Shown here: positions 12,047-25,044 of the stretch, one piece after another
Layout of the letters: every line of letters begins with the position of its first letter
Position numbering within the stretch: position 1 is the stretch's first letter
Assembly (NCBI RefSeq): GCF_000003605.2
Contig: NW_003106597.1
Coordinates: 427,320 to 491,319, forward strand
Reading direction: 5' to 3'
Length of the DNA stretch: 64,000 bases
Source of the DNA: Saccoglossus kowalevskii
Lineage: Eukaryota; Hemichordata; Enteropneusta; Harrimaniidae
Translations under genes and position numbers: made by a program
The notes under the pieces: generated by a model
Database searches by the model: none
Told to the model about the DNA's origin: nothing
The model's input: the letters and a program-made list of their open reading frames with translations, nothing else

Positions 12047-12063
12047 ATTTTCTGTTCACTGCT

Positions 12064-15000
12064 AGATCTTGTAAAGTCTTACATACCGAAAGTCTTTTGA
12101 ATTTCTTTTTTTATATGTCAAAATGCCAATCTTTCAGAAATGATGCACCATTGAGGTACCCTTACTTTATTAAAATTGACCATTATCAAATGTGTTTAGC
12201 GCTAATTTAGCATTAAAATTATCAAGCCAAAAGTACTTTCGCATTTGTTGAATCTACCACAATGTTTTGATGCTATGATCTTTTGTTTGTTCTGTTCAAT
12301 TTCATGTTTAAAAAGGGATCTGGCGGTGAATGGAAAATGGTGTAATTAGCGTAGTTGTTTCAGGGAGTATTGAAAACTCCTGTAATTACGATTCCAAAAG
12401 TTAGTGAAAAACACCAAATTTTGTATCAGGTAATGGAAATTTCACCTGAGTTCGCCCCAGATGAGATCGAGTCACAGTTACTTTCGTGAAATTCATGTTA
12501 TATAGAGAGGGCAAGGTTGGATTCTAACAACTCAATCATTTCTATGATTGGAAACACAGCGACAACCGTTCACGTACTTCAGGGCATTTCATTGTGTCTC
12601 CGACTATGAGAGACAAAATGGTATATTCCATAAAACAAAATCTGTTACCGAATTATCTATGAGGTCATCGCGATAATAATGCAAAGACTGCAAACGGTGA
12701 TCGTATCAACCGACATGTAGCAGAGTAGATGCTATCCCCGTACTGCCTGTGATAATCTAAACTCAATTTTCAGTCCAGTCCCTCGCGTATATAGGTGCCA
12801 TTCCTGTTTGCTATGCTGTATTTCTTATGATATACAGGGGCACAGACTGGAAAGTCTTGACAGTGGTAGCTTGTGCCAGCCTTAATCCGACCTGGTAATT
12901 AAAGGGGGACCTTCCAGTCCCAGGGATTGCACCAAAGAATCATGGGACACTATTGTTCATGTTATTTACAAAGTTAATCTATCTTTTGTTATCCATTGTA
13001 ATTTTAATCCAGAAAGTAAATTTGTTGTGAGATTAGGCTTAACTGGAAGTGTCCCTATAAGGTAATTTTGTATCTATGTTGTGTACTGTTTGAGAACCAT
13101 TTATATCTTGCCATAAAATTGATGTGTCCTTGTCAAGTTTCATGTCAATAATCGCTAAACCAAACAGCCTTGTTGATGATCAAATTAACGTAATGTGCCG
13201 TTGTTTGTTCCCTCCCCCCCCGAGCCCTATGTCTTTATAACAAATACACTAATCTTGTGTCGATAGCTCATATATTATAATTTTATCTTAGTGTCTCTTA
13301 AAAAAAATAGGAACAGCCTTATCTCTGAAATGTTGTTGACACAGTTGTTGTTGATGATTCAGGTTGCTTGATAGAAAAGAATAATACTTTTTTTCTAAGG
13401 TGTGTGCTAAGACTTCAACCGAGTCAGTACAGAGGGAGTATCGGCTGACGCGCAGTGGAGGTCAATGCTCCGCGTACTATCTGAGTGCATACTTTGAGGT
13501 ACCGGGGTATCCTTATTTTAATGCATCTTTTCCTTCCAAGGATACATCATGGGAATGTCGAAATCTAAAGAGTTTAGTAGAAAATAAGAATTAGCAAAAT
13601 TGTTTGTGTGGAGTCCGATCAAACCCTGGTGGCAGCAATGTTTGTTTTTATTATTAGAGGACTCTTACATGCGTAATCATTCCATATTTGGAATTTGCAT
13701 TTCCTTATATGGTAGGATGAAAATACCCCGTAAAAGAACGCAAAATTATGGCACGCTATAACTTATGGCGACAGATGTATAATAATAATTTTTACCTTGA
13801 CCAATTTGCTAAAGAAGAATTTTCCCAGTTACAATAAGACCTTTGTTGAGCAGTGTATCTAATAAAGTGTGATTAATTCACCTCTTGAACAAATTATATT
13901 CATTATTAAATATGAGCAGTTTTTTTATCTGGTTCCCTTTTTTTTAAGGAGGTTATATATATTTTTTTTAAATTTTTTATGAAAGCTGTTTTTTAAGTCA
14001 GACTGGTTTTCATATCTACCATCTTTTTGATATTGTGCGAGTCTCTTTCAGAGTGGTTCATTTGACGACATTTCTTTGTATTGTGTTATTAGCCAAAACT
14101 GATAAAAAATTTTCAATTGCACAAATTTTCAAGAAACTTTAGAATATTGGAAAGAAATCGTTAAAACTTGTAACGAGTGATCTTGATTCAGTAGTATCTA
14201 AAATATATATAAATATAATCTTGAGTTTCTAAAGTTTGCTAAGAAGAATGTCAAGCACAATAGAGTGGTATTTTTTAGAAAGTGCCGGCCCAGATACATA
14301 TACAGTACGTAGTCTAGAATCTACGCAGATTTGCTGTTCATCACTTCAAATGTCTAGATAAAATGATAGTAGTATCTCATTACAGACAGCTACTTTGATT
14401 TGAAAATGCCTATTTTGAAAGGAAAATGGCTTTGATGTGAAAATACTGAAGAATGTGTGATCGTGGGTATTTCCCTGTGTCAATGGTCAATGTACTTCAA
14501 GTATTTTATTTTTTTAAAGACAAATGTAATGCCCCAAAATATGTGTAATGATATATTATTATACATGTGACAATGAAAACAAAAAGTTATAGTATTTTTA
14601 CCCATTCATAAAATGAGATGATCAAAGTGTTACGGTCACGTAACCGCATTTCTAGGTTGTGTACTAGTACTGGTATATATCCAAAAAAAAATGTGGCAAT
14701 CCCATCGTATCTGTCATTGACGAATAAAATACCATATACCGAACTGCCGAATATGGATGTTTAACATCGCCCAAAGATTCGTGCTGTTACATTTTTATTA
14801 CATACCCCCTAGGTGATATTCATTAAAATTTACTCAACAAAACAACCACATACAACACCTTTTAACAAAATCCATCATCCACTTTTGTGAGCGCAGTCAA
14901 TCTTGGACAAGTATTCTTTGCAGGGGCAATGGTCCGTACAAGTGATATCGGTCAATACACGCTTCACTGAAATGCAAAATAGGGATGTTTCTTTTCTAAA

Positions 15001-16553
15001 CCATATATCGAATTTGCATTAAAGTGAAAGCATGTGAGAAAATACCATATTAAGTCTATTTGTAGAGCACTTACACATCAAAGGATTAATGTGAGATTGG
15101 TATACCAGTACATAAGATTCTGCAAGTGTTTGACTTGGATGGTAATTTTTTTGTGGCGGTTTACTAGTTCAGAATCATGCATTTAATTACATGTATATCG
15201 ATTACCATCCAAAAACTTTTTACTTGCAGATTTTTTTTTTTTCAAGTTTAGTGTTATTCCTTAAGTATGAAACACATACTTTTTCTTACATTTTTCATAA
15301 TGCATAGCAAGGTAGAACATAAATCTTGGAGATAAAAATGTGTTACTCTCAAAATAAATCACATACCGGTAATTATGGTACCGGTATTTCCATTTTCTTT
15401 CATTAATTCTGATCAATTTTCATACCCAATAAGCATTTATCGACTTTTGACTCGAAATCATTGAAAAATATCGGTACATAAAAATGTGTAAAACGTTATT
15501 GCCATTTTTGGCGACAAAAAATATAGGTTTCAAAGAAGAATTTTAATAGTGGTACATTTACATCCGCCACCTAATCATCAGGTTCTTTATGTAGTAATGT
15601 TATTTGATGGCAGAACTCTTTCTACTAACTTGTTATTATCGAACTCGGCTTTTGTGAAAAAAAAAGACCTAATCTGACTGGAAATGTATTCTATATGTAA
15701 TTAACATTTTCTTAAACGAAATATTTGTTTTGTTTGATTATGTACGCTATTTAGTTACGCGGACAAAGAAAATGTCATGACGAGTTATCCAAGAAAAGAA
15801 GTTCAATTTTAATATTGCGGAAATCTTTTTTTCCCTCTGAAATATTCAATTTCAGATTTCAAATTGGATTTAGGATTTTAATAATATTAGGTTGTAATTT
15901 CCTGCTCTGTATGGATTTATGATAATAATAATAATTTATGAACTCTAAATTGAAATGTACACATGTACATAATTATACTCACCATCTTGTTTTTTTACTG
16001 CACTGACTCAGCGATTTTACTTCCTTTTGATCAACTGCTTTAATACATGATGGTTGCTATGCATTAAATTTGCATAAATGCATCTTCTGCATCCATGTAG
16101 TTTACAAAATAGGAAATTTGATTGACATTTCATCGCCTTGAATTCCTAAACAAAACTTTCTTATGATAGACATATATAGCAGCTGGTGACCCTTAATATA
16201 ATTTGTCGCTAATGAATCACCATGACAACGATAGGCCAGATAATATACCTAATAATAAACTGATTTGCTGATTGAACTGCTAGGTTTGTTCTCAAACAGT
16301 GTGAAATGTACGTGATAAACCGCGATAAACCGCAATTGTTGAGTTTTATATGAAAGAGTCTCATTGGGGCATGTAACAACAATCAAGCTACAAGAGCAAA
16401 TTTTTTCTGTTCTTTTTAATCAAAGAAACAAAAAAATTATAAAATCAATATAACATTTAATGTATCATAAATCAATTATATATACTTCTTATCTGCAAAA
16501 TAAATCTCGACTGAACAGAACTTTTCAAAATGTTCATTTCCGGACAAACATTC
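12064..16553. other. Intron stretch without recognisable element
   Basis: AT-rich. Around 12841-12925 a weak inverted pair (GACTGGAAAGTC / GGACCTTCCAGTC) could be a decayed DNA element. A third, weaker match of the 30-bp motif lies at 13475-13501. TACCGGTA occurs twice at 15364-15371 and 15379-15386, and an X-box-like ATCACCATGACAAC lies near 16216. No coding region seen. Confidence 0.55.
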
Positions 16554-16748
16554 TTATTTTTTCAAACACCAAAGTCTAATTTTGTCACTTTTCACGGAAT
16601 AAATATTTTGAAAATTTTGTTCAAAATCAGTAATCATTGAAAAATAATGTCTATTTGGTCCGAAATAAAAAAAAAAAATGATAGAAAAACATATAATAAT
16701 GCACAAAATGGGATGGAAAACAATGAGAGCATTCAGAGGGTTAAACAT
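16554..16748 (-). repeat. R3 dispersed repeat copy
   Basis: The reverse strand shows GTTTAACCCTCTGAATGC at the start, then the TTTCGGACCAAATAGACATTA block and the roughly 200-bp layout of family R3. Small open frames on both strands are by-products of the AT-rich repeat. Confidence 0.6.
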
Positions 16749-17196
16749 ATTTCACATAGTTCTTTTATTTCTATTTTTATTCTATGTGCTTTTAATAAGC
16801 CTGAGGCTTAATAGTGATTTGTCTTTCAATAATACTATAATGACATTACTTTTTTTTGTGAAATTTCAAATAACAACAACCAGTAGATTGTACAGATTTG
16901 GTTTTAAATTATTATAAATAACTACTCTGGATCTGATATATAACAAACGCTGCCAGCTATATTTTCACACAAATCGATTTCTCTCATAGATTCAAGCTTT
17001 CAATCGTGTGTAAGTTCTCCTCTGCCAATTGTTTTCTCGTCATGTGCAAGCATGCATCATGACCAGATTTATTTTCAAATGGCCAAGTGTCTCAAGTGAA
17101 AAGAAATATGGCTTTAACTGTTTAAAAAGTTAACAAGACTTGAGTATTCTGATTTACTTTTTGTTCTCCTGCGAGCAGAATATGAGTCCATGCATT

Positions 17197-17329
17197 TTAA
17201 AAGGCGGTGGTCATCACGCCACGTCCTGTTCGATATGGGACTCATAGCGACGTATACAACACGTGTAAAATACATTGTTTATTTACATGTAATTCGAACA
17301 CGCGCTACGCGACGACCACCGCCCTTTAA
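17197..17329. mobile_element. GCGGTGG-ended MITE, copy B
   Basis: 133 bp bounded by TTAAAAGGCGGTGGTC and GACGACCACCGCCCTTTAA, inverted repeats of about 17-20 bp. Near-identical to copy A at 1607-1739 over its whole length, which fixes the element's limits. No ORF. Confidence 0.82.
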
Positions 17330-18865
17330 TACAAGACAAGATTACATGTAAAAATTCTTTTTTTTTTTAAATGATTGTGTGTAAAATATAATCTAAATTT
17401 TATATAAATAATTTTGCTTAGTTTATATTTATGTAATTTTGTATTAAATCATTCTATGAATGCAACGGTATACAGAAGTGAAAAGCATAAACATTTAAAA
17501 ATAAATTTTAAAAAGCATTCACCAGCATAAAGCAAAAAGGATTTTTGAAAGTACATGATCAATGCACTATAAAACCACCTGTTGACTCTTTTTTACAGCA
17601 AAGTGTTGCCCTCGATATCATTATCTTTTTGTTTATACATTGTCATGGTAACAGACATGTATCATCTGAGAACGTTAAACTCGTACTTACAGAATTGTTA
17701 CGCAGTCGCATTCTTTAAGTGCGGTACCAAATAGGCATACACTTCTCTTATGATTCTTCTTTTCCTAAGATATATAGCCGTAGTGCCATTACGGTTGTCA
17801 TATACCCTCCAACTCTATCGAGTGATTAATGATCCTTTTATGTTTTTTTATAATCCATCTTAATTCTTTAGATGGATATGATAATGATGCAATATAATTT
17901 ATTATTAAAATATTTTCAATGTCATATTTAGTGCTATTTTTTTTTGTAGGTACTTTGGGTTGATCGCTTTCAGATTGATTTGATTCATTTCTCTGCCAGA
18001 TTAATTCATTAGAAGGTTTTTTTAAAATTGCCGAATATTCTTATTATCTTTAATATTGTACGACAAAAAATTATCTACCTTGCTATATCATGTTGACTGA
18101 AAAACTTGGTTTGGTGGATTAACTGGATAAATGTGTATCACCATGGTGACCAACATATTAATATCTTCTTCTACAAATCCTGATTCATGGTCGTCTGCCA
18201 AGTTTCGTTAAAATACCATTATACTATAATTTCATGCGAAAAATAAAAGTTTGTGATCATCCACAAAGCAAATTTCATAAATTCAAAAGTTTTTAAAAAG
18301 ATTTTGGTGGTGATTAGGATGTATCATGTTGTTTAATCTGGTTATTTTAATTCATTTTAAAACGCTGTGTCTTTATAATATTTTTTGTTCACAGATTCAT
18401 TTTCACCTTTCAATTATTATGGGCAATTTGATAATGGCCATATTCCCTATATTGTGATTTCCAGACAGACAGACAACACTGTTCTCAGCACTAGCTATAA
18501 ACTTGTCAATGCTGAAAAGTATTATTTTTGCAGTTCATTATTATCATATTTGTAGTGAATTTGAAAAAAAACACTATTTATCATTCAAAGATGATTTTGA
18601 CTCACGGAATGTACAACTGGATTTTATTTAATTTAATATTCCACGTGCAATCATTTATTATTCTGTTTCACTTCACTTGTTAAAAAGTTGCGGAATGTGG
18701 TTCTATTCACTGTATGCGCTCACGGAGATTAAATGTATAAGCTTTGGGAATCAGTGGTAGACATGTTTTGTCAGACCAGCCATCAATCTGTCACTCAATC
18801 TGTCGCAGATATTTCAGTGTCAACATGTTATATATTTCTTCTCTATGAAATATTTGATGATTTGA
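17330..18865. other. Intron stretch, nothing recognised
   Basis: AT-rich, with X-box-like half sites at about 17638-17651 (TTGTCATGGTAAC) and a TCACCATGGTGA palindrome near 18138-18149. No ORF or element ends found. Confidence 0.5.
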
Positions 18866-18885
18866 ATGCCATAATGTTTCCCGCC

Positions 18886-19116
18886 NNNNNNNNNNNNNNN
18901 NNNNNNNNNNNNNNNNNNNNNNNNNNNNNNNNNNNNNNNNNNNNNNNNNNNNNNNNNNNNNNNNNNNNNNNNNNNNNNNNNNNNNNNNNNNNNNNNNNNN
19001 NNNNNNNNNNNNNNNNNNNNNNNNNNNNNNNNNNNNNNNNNNNNNNNNNNNNNNNNNNNNNNNNNNNNNNNNNNNNNNNNNNNNNNNNNNNNNNNNNNNN
19101 NNNNNNNNNNNNNNNN
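18886..19116. other. Assembly gap (231 N)
   Basis: Undetermined bases. The left flank TTTGAATGCCATAATGTTTCCC matches the start of an R3 copy, and the right flank belongs to the R4 repeat also found at 44521-44610, so the gap probably falls in nested repeats. Frames of 93-177 codons drawn through the gap have no meaning. Confidence 0.97.
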
Positions 19117-19215
19117 ATAGCCAAATTTTTTGAGTAAAAACTGAAAATTGACTAAAATTTTGTCTATTGGCTCCAAAATTTGGGTTTATTTCCAGCAATA
19201 TTGAAGAATAAAAGA
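19117..19215 (-). repeat. R4 dispersed repeat fragment
   Basis: On the minus strand it reads ATATTGCTGGAAATAAACCC, AATTTTGGAGCCAA, TTTTCAGTTTTTACTC and AAAAAATTTGGCTAT. The same blocks in the same order occur on the plus strand at 44521-44610. The true end is hidden by the gap. Confidence 0.6.
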
Positions 19216-19440
19216 AAAACAAATTTGGGCAAGAAAGACTGATATTGAAAAGATTAAGACTGACATTTTTTTTCATCAAAATGATAATACTGGTCTGGAC
19301 TACAAATATTGCTTTAATACACAAATTATGATTTCTAAAAAAAAAAAAATGACTGTTTCAAGATTTGCATTGACATTTAGACTTCACAAATGCTTATGTT
19401 GGAATAAACAAACTGTGACAGTGATCACAACTTAACCTTT

Positions 19441-19605
19441 TTAGCACCATAATTTTTCCCGCCTTAATTTTGCTGCAACATTTTTCGTATTTTTATTTAT
19501 TTTTCTTTGATTTTGGGTAAGATTGATGTACTTTCCCATTGATTACAGGTCTCGATAAAAAATTTTCAAAAAAAAAATTATAAAAAAATGATTTACCAGT
19601 AGTTT
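19441..19605 (+). repeat. R3 dispersed repeat copy
   Basis: Starts CACCATAATTTTTCCCGCC, then TTTTGCTGCAACATTTTTCG, a T-rich middle, and ends ATTACAGGTCTCGATAAAAA. These are the diagnostic blocks of R3 (compare 46192, 51003 and 62529). Confidence 0.65.
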
Positions 19606-19619
19606 TATTTTGTGAATGG

Positions 19620-22600
19620 TGATGAAATTCAACTTGAACATCAAAAGGTCAATAGCTATGTATTTATTAACTATCAAAACCTTCTTCATGTTGCTTTATT
19701 CTGGTGCATTGGGCCTTGCAATAATTCTTTGTCTTTAATACTGCTACACTACACTGATGACGCACAGATTATCTTTGCAATTTGCATCAAAAGGCAACAG
19801 CTTGGATCGGTCGTAGCATGATTCACCTATAAAAATTGTGCACCCATAGATCATAGATTTTGGTGTTATAACTTTATATGTTCACAATTAAAAATGAGCC
19901 TTATTTAAAATTATTATTATAATTGCCATGCATATTCGTAATAAATACACTTTTGAAAAATCTAATGCAAAAGAATTTTGGAAAAGACATTTCTTCTCAC
20001 TGAATGTATCAGTCTTATTAATTGATGAATATTTTTCAACTATATTTGTAATAATTGATTTTATTGTTGTTGTTGTTATCACTAAAATACCACCCCCCCC
20101 CCCCACCCCGGTTAGATTTCATGCTGTTTGAAGCAAATCAGTGTGTTTATCACGACTTTAAAATAACAACCAAATGGGTATTTTATAATTCGAGAACTTG
20201 GTCATCCAGTGATTAAATCATCAATACACAAATACCCATAATGCATTGCTGATGGTAGGCATTTTGAATTGAGTTTGATTTAGATATGATAGAATAGTAA
20301 TTGTATTATTAAATAGTTTCTCTTTGTTTCTCATTATTATTAAAAAAAATTATAATAACAAAACAAAATTAGTATGATAAAATTATAAATAAGATTATAA
20401 TAAATGAATCCACATACCAAGGTTGTGAATGATTACCCACATGCCTTAGTGGCTCGTATGAGGCAAAAATCCGCAACAAGCATGAGAATTCACATCCCAG
20501 GCCTTTGGTGTGTTGGACACTTAATCTCACGTAACATCAAAATAAGTTAATAAACTGAGAAAACAAGCTTGCTATGCCCTTACAGTAGATGTAAGCTGGC
20601 TCAAATTAGTGAATGTATCATTCTATCTCACAAAACATACTCCCTATCATCTACTGAATGTGAAGAGCAGATAAAAATCAGATAACAATATAAAAACCTC
20701 GCTGCATACAAACTAGTTTGAACTTGCCAACATTTTGCGTGCACAGGTACATGATGATGACAGTGTTCACTGACGGGCGTTTTACATCTTCCACAAGCAG
20801 AATCATGATACTTCTAAGAGGTTCTGTATTCGGTAAAGATATTATCTGCATTCACATTAGTGTGGCATTAATAGTTTGTGAATTAGCCATGTTTTATTAT
20901 CATTGCATTCCCCCAGTATTATAGGTGTCTCTGCCAATTTTATTAATATTATCAAATCAGAGAATGAATTCACAAAACTAATGTGGGAGTGTGGGTTCAA
21001 TTTGATTCCATACTGGTGTTCTTGCGCTCCAGCAGCCGAGTCAGGGATGTGAAAAACTTGTATGTTGCATGTTTTGTTTGGCGGGTTGAGAATTAACGCA
21101 TTCATCTTCATGATCAAAATCGACCATTTGAAAAGACCTGCCGATTTAAACAACGTGCATAAATGCATATTATTATCTGAAACAAATAAGCTAGTTGTTC
21201 CAGAGTTGGTGAATTAGCATTCTACCTGTATATGTATTATCATTTTTTATAATTATGAAAGCTGTTAATACTCTTTCAATACTTGTTTTAATACTTTTTA
21301 CGAAATTTATTTCCAGGATGGTTTCATTGCGTTCATCAAAGCTCGGAAGATGTTGGTAATTGTTTAATGGCATTTTCTTTAATGACACCATGGTAGATCA
21401 ACTCAATGGTTCAATGGTTTTTGTTTTCATAATTAAAGCCTAAATTTTGAATTTAAAAGAACTAAAAACAGCACAATTCTATGATCTGTTGAAATTTTAT
21501 GAAAATTTGCAAAAATTAGGTGATTGAATTTTTAGAGTACCGGTAGATAAGTTTTAACAGTATGCATTTAAATCTTAAAATCTTGTAGATTCTAGCGATG
21601 AATCTTAAAATTTGACATTATGTTCTATTATATCGTGCTTGTTGGCTCGTTTGAATTTGGTTCATAGTATGTATGATAACAGTAGCCTTAAGAAATTCAA
21701 GTTCCTTCTTTTCAAATGCTCTCTCCTTCTCCCTTCAAGCCTTCATAAGAATGTCAAGTTATGTTGCTTAGCAACAATTTATGTGTATAATTATGTGAAC
21801 ATTCACCGTATATTCATTAACGAAATGAACATAAACTAAATTTTGTATTCACGAAACTTGATGTTCATATTATTGCGTCGTAATCAAGGATTATTATTTA
21901 AATGTTACTTTCGGGTAGAAGTACGTTTGACTGACAGCTGCCGATCTTTTTTTAATTAGTCTGGAATCGTCAAGACACACGGGTGGCGGTGTTGTTGAAA
22001 GCCAGTGCAAAATTTTCATCTCAATTTTAATTACAATGTACTCTGGAAAGAATTCTGTTTGAAGAAAAAAATATTTGTTTTCTGTATTAACCAAATCGAA
22101 ATTGCAGTCTGCGTGAATAATGCGTTAACAAAACTTACAATTCACGAAGAGGATGTTGCATTAGATGAAATCAGCATGGCACCCGTGCCCCTTCTTTTCA
22201 TCTGAAAATCACCAATTGTGAGTTAAAGGGAAAAAAAAACAGAATATTGATTGACTTGAATTGGGTGGTCGCCGTGGTTACGTAATGCTAGGAATATAAA
22301 TTAAAGGGTATAAAGCTCTGATGCACGCTTTTACTGAATTAAGTTTTTGTCAAATGATGTGTTTGCTGCGTTAATAACGCTTTTTATTTGACAGTTAACG
22401 GTTCAGCTCATCTTCGTAATCAAATCATGTTGCAGTTTGTTGCTAGACAACCATTGTTTATGGCTTTTTTTCCAATTAGGTTAATATTCATAAATGCTGA
22501 AAATTAGTTTAGTTCGTTTTAATTGAGATAAACATTGTTGTATATATACAGAAGGTCACTTTCATTTCATGTGGCGTCATTGAATGATCGAAAGGATCGT

Positions 22601-22800
22601 CTTTTGAACTAAATAATCACAGCAGATTGTATGTTAGATTCAAAGGTAGTCTTTTTTGTGAATTTCTGTAAAATCTCTTCAATACACACCCATTTTAATA
22701 GCAAAAGTGATTTTTACACAAATTGCTGGATTGTTATAGTTATATTCAGTTCTGATTTTTTTTTCTTGGAAAAAAATATTGTTATAGTCTGTTCTATGTA
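19620..22800. other. Intron stretch, nothing recognised
   Basis: AT-rich with a 12-C run near 20093-20104, TACCGGTA at 21538-21545 and X-box palindromes at 21763-21775 and 22439-22451. Open frames up to 103 codons have no recognisable domain and are not annotated. Confidence 0.5.
21763..21775. promoter_or_regulatory. X-box-like palindrome (possible RFX site)
   Basis: GTTGCTTAGCAAC, a perfect inverted repeat that fits the RFX X-box half-site layout GTTGCn(0-3)GCAAC. Function is inference; see the finding on X-box enrichment. Confidence 0.35.
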
Positions 22801-22813
22801 ATCTACTTATAGT

Positions 22814-22954
22814 AAAAAGGGCAGAGGTTTGCGTGGAGTGGTTTGCGTGCAGCGCATGGTAAGATTTAGTGTAAACAAAACTGCCTATTTTTACATGCAT
22901 TGTTTTCACTGCATGGGACCCACATAAAACATGTTGCTATGACCACCACTTTTT
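22814..22954 (-). mobile_element. GCGGTGG-type MITE, diverged copy F
   Basis: Bounded by AAAAAGGGCAGAGG and CTATGACCACCACTTTTT. The inside, on the minus strand, keeps GTGGGTCCCATG and a GTTTACAC block corresponding to the ATGGGACTC and TTGTTTA blocks of copies A and B. Much decayed. Confidence 0.5.
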
Positions 22955-23024
22955 CATAGTGCACCAAGACTGGGACCTTCATGTGTTCCATGACATGTTT
23001 CATGCTCAGCATGCAGAAGACAAC

Positions 23025-23933
23025 TTTTTAGCTCTGCTGTCGACAAAGTCGACACAACGGAGCTGTTCATATTACTGATTGTCCGTTGCTGTTGTCAACT
23101 TTACAACTCAGAATGTTTTCAAATTTAATATGCAAGTACCTTGGATGGTTCTTTCTCTGATTTGTTCATTTCATGTCAAAATCTCAAATTCTCTATTTTT
23201 GGTGAATATTTTTGTTATTTTTGGTAAAAAGTGATATTTTCGACTTCTTGTAAAAAACCGCAAGTCCAATTGCTTTGATATTACATGTATAGGTACTACA
23301 TGTGGACCTCTCTCAGATTTGTTCATTTCGTGATGATATCTTTTATTCTCTAATTTTGATGAATATTTTTGTCATTTTTGGTAAAAAGTGATATTTCCGA
23401 CTTCTTGTAAAAAACGGCAAGTCTGATTGCTTTGATATTACATATATACTAGGTAGGTACTACATGTAGACCTCTCTCAGATTTGTTCATTTCGTGATGA
23501 TATCTTTTATTCTCTAATTTTGATGAATATTTTTGTCATTTTTGGTAAAAAGTGATATTTTCGACTTCTTGTTAAAAACCGCAAGTCTAATTGCTTTGAT
23601 ATTACATATATAGGTACAACATATGGACCTCTCTCTGATTTGTTCATTTTGTGATGATATCTTTAATTCTCTAATTTTGGTGCATATTTTTGTAATTTTT
23701 TGTAAAAAGTTATATTTTCGACTTCTTGTTAAAAACTGCAAGTTGAATTGCTTTGATATTATGCATATAGGTACCACATGTGGACCTCTCTCAGATTTTG
23801 TCATTTCATGATGATATCTTCCATTCTCCAATTTTGGTGAATATTTTTGTTATTTTTGGTGAAAAGAAAAGTTCTTGAATTGAAATGTGCATTGCTAACA
23901 GTGGAGCTATGTCAGCCGACTGGCTGCTTGTTT
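23025..23933 (+). mobile_element. H1 tandem-core Helentron-like element, copy 2
   Basis: 5' end TTTTTAGCTCTGCTGTCGAC followed by an AAA-centred palindrome (GTCGACAAAGTCGAC). Four to five core monomers follow; the GTGATATTTTCGACTTC landmark recurs at 23231, 23388, 23552 and, as GTTATATTTTCG, at 23709, giving periods of 157, 164 and 157. The 3' end is AACAGTGGAGCTATGTCAGC then CGACTGGCTGCTTGTTT. No coding capacity; a 105-codon frame at 23514-23831 minus is repeat-derived. Confidence 0.8.
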
Positions 23934-24516
23934 GGCCTCTCGTCACAAAATTCACCGACTCAATTTTTTCTATATTTTATTTCTAAAATTTAATCCATCC
24001 ACATTTGTAGCCAATGATAAATTATCTTATGTGGCTCCAAATTAATAAAGGTATTATAGAAAAATACTTAAAAATGATCAGAAAAAACTCCCACTGCAAA
24101 TTGTCTGGTAGTAACATCATCTCTATTATGTCGATAATGTCATCATAGTTTATTATTTTAGCTCAGAGGGGGATGCTGAATGATTCAATTTATTCAGTTT
24201 TTATTAACTGTTTAATTTCCATAGCTTGTATAGGCAGTGTAGAATTTATAAATTTATTCTCCAGTGGGGGTGGGGAAATTGAGTAGATATCCCCTGACTC
24301 TCCTCTGTTTTTCATTTATTGTGCTGTCAGAACACCTGGAACTTGAATTTGTATCACTCACTATCGTGACATTTTCATTTTTTTTTAGAATAGACTGTAG
24401 CTTTCAGTGTTACATGATTATTATGTCTATAAGTACATCATCAAATTTGCCATCTTGGTTCATCCTCGTTCACATCATAATTGTGTAATAATCACTATAA
24501 TATTCCCACAAATATC

Positions 24517-24731
24517 TAGTGTAAAATACTTTATTTTAGCTGGAATTAATTTTAGCTTAAAAGACTTTTTTGGGGTATTTTGTTTGGAGTTTATTTTCAC
24601 TGATTGTTGACGAGTTGAATGTAAAATATAGGAAAAAAGGTATATTTGCCGGATTTTATTTTCACAGTATCATTCCTTCAGCAAAAATAGCGAAAATTAG
24701 TGCAAAGTGAAAATAAAGTATTTTACTGTAT
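24517..24731. mobile_element. TA-flanked palindromic MITE, full copy
   Basis: The left end TAGTGTAAAATACTTTATTT and the right end AATAAAGTATTTTACTGTA are inverted repeats, and inner arms (TAGCTGGAATTAATTTT / AAAATTAGTGC) extend the pairing. Length about 215 bp, with TA at both edges as in Tc1/mariner-type insertions. Aligns with 55127-55337 and 62037-62250. Confidence 0.75.
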
Positions 24732-24832
24732 TTATGATGACATGGCAAGTAATCATATGAATATAATGCTTGGTTGATCCACCCCAATATCCTGAATTTG
24801 TTTAAGCTTCTGAGTGCTTTCAGTCAGTTTTA

Positions 24833-25044
24833 GGCACCATCCACAAAATAGTTCCAGGAATGTTCCATTTCTAGTCTGCTCTTTTTCACAGAAATGTCAA
24901 ATCATTTGATCAAAAATTAAAAACAGTGCTATTTTAGGTCTGTTTGGTCCAAAATTAAGACTGAATTCAGTGAAAATTACAAAAAATGTGAATAAATTTA
25001 CAATAATTTTGAACGTCAACAAATTTGGCATTCAAAGGGTTAAA
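24833..25044 (-). repeat. R3 dispersed repeat, well-preserved copy
   Basis: Aligns along its length with 37164-37375: GGCACCATCCACAAAATAG, TTTGATCAAAAATTAAAAAC, GTCTGTTTGGTCCAAAATTA, TGAATTCAGTGAAAATTAC and ATTCAAAGGGTTAAA. The minus strand begins TTTAACCCTTTGAATGCC, the usual R3 start. Confidence 0.75.

Noticed and set aside
18733-19324. Frames of 93-177 codons across the N gap
   Set aside because: They exist only because the Ns carry no stops.
20404-20560. tRNA-like stretch with CCACATGCCTTAGTGGCTCG
   Set aside because: No B box or cloverleaf could be formed.
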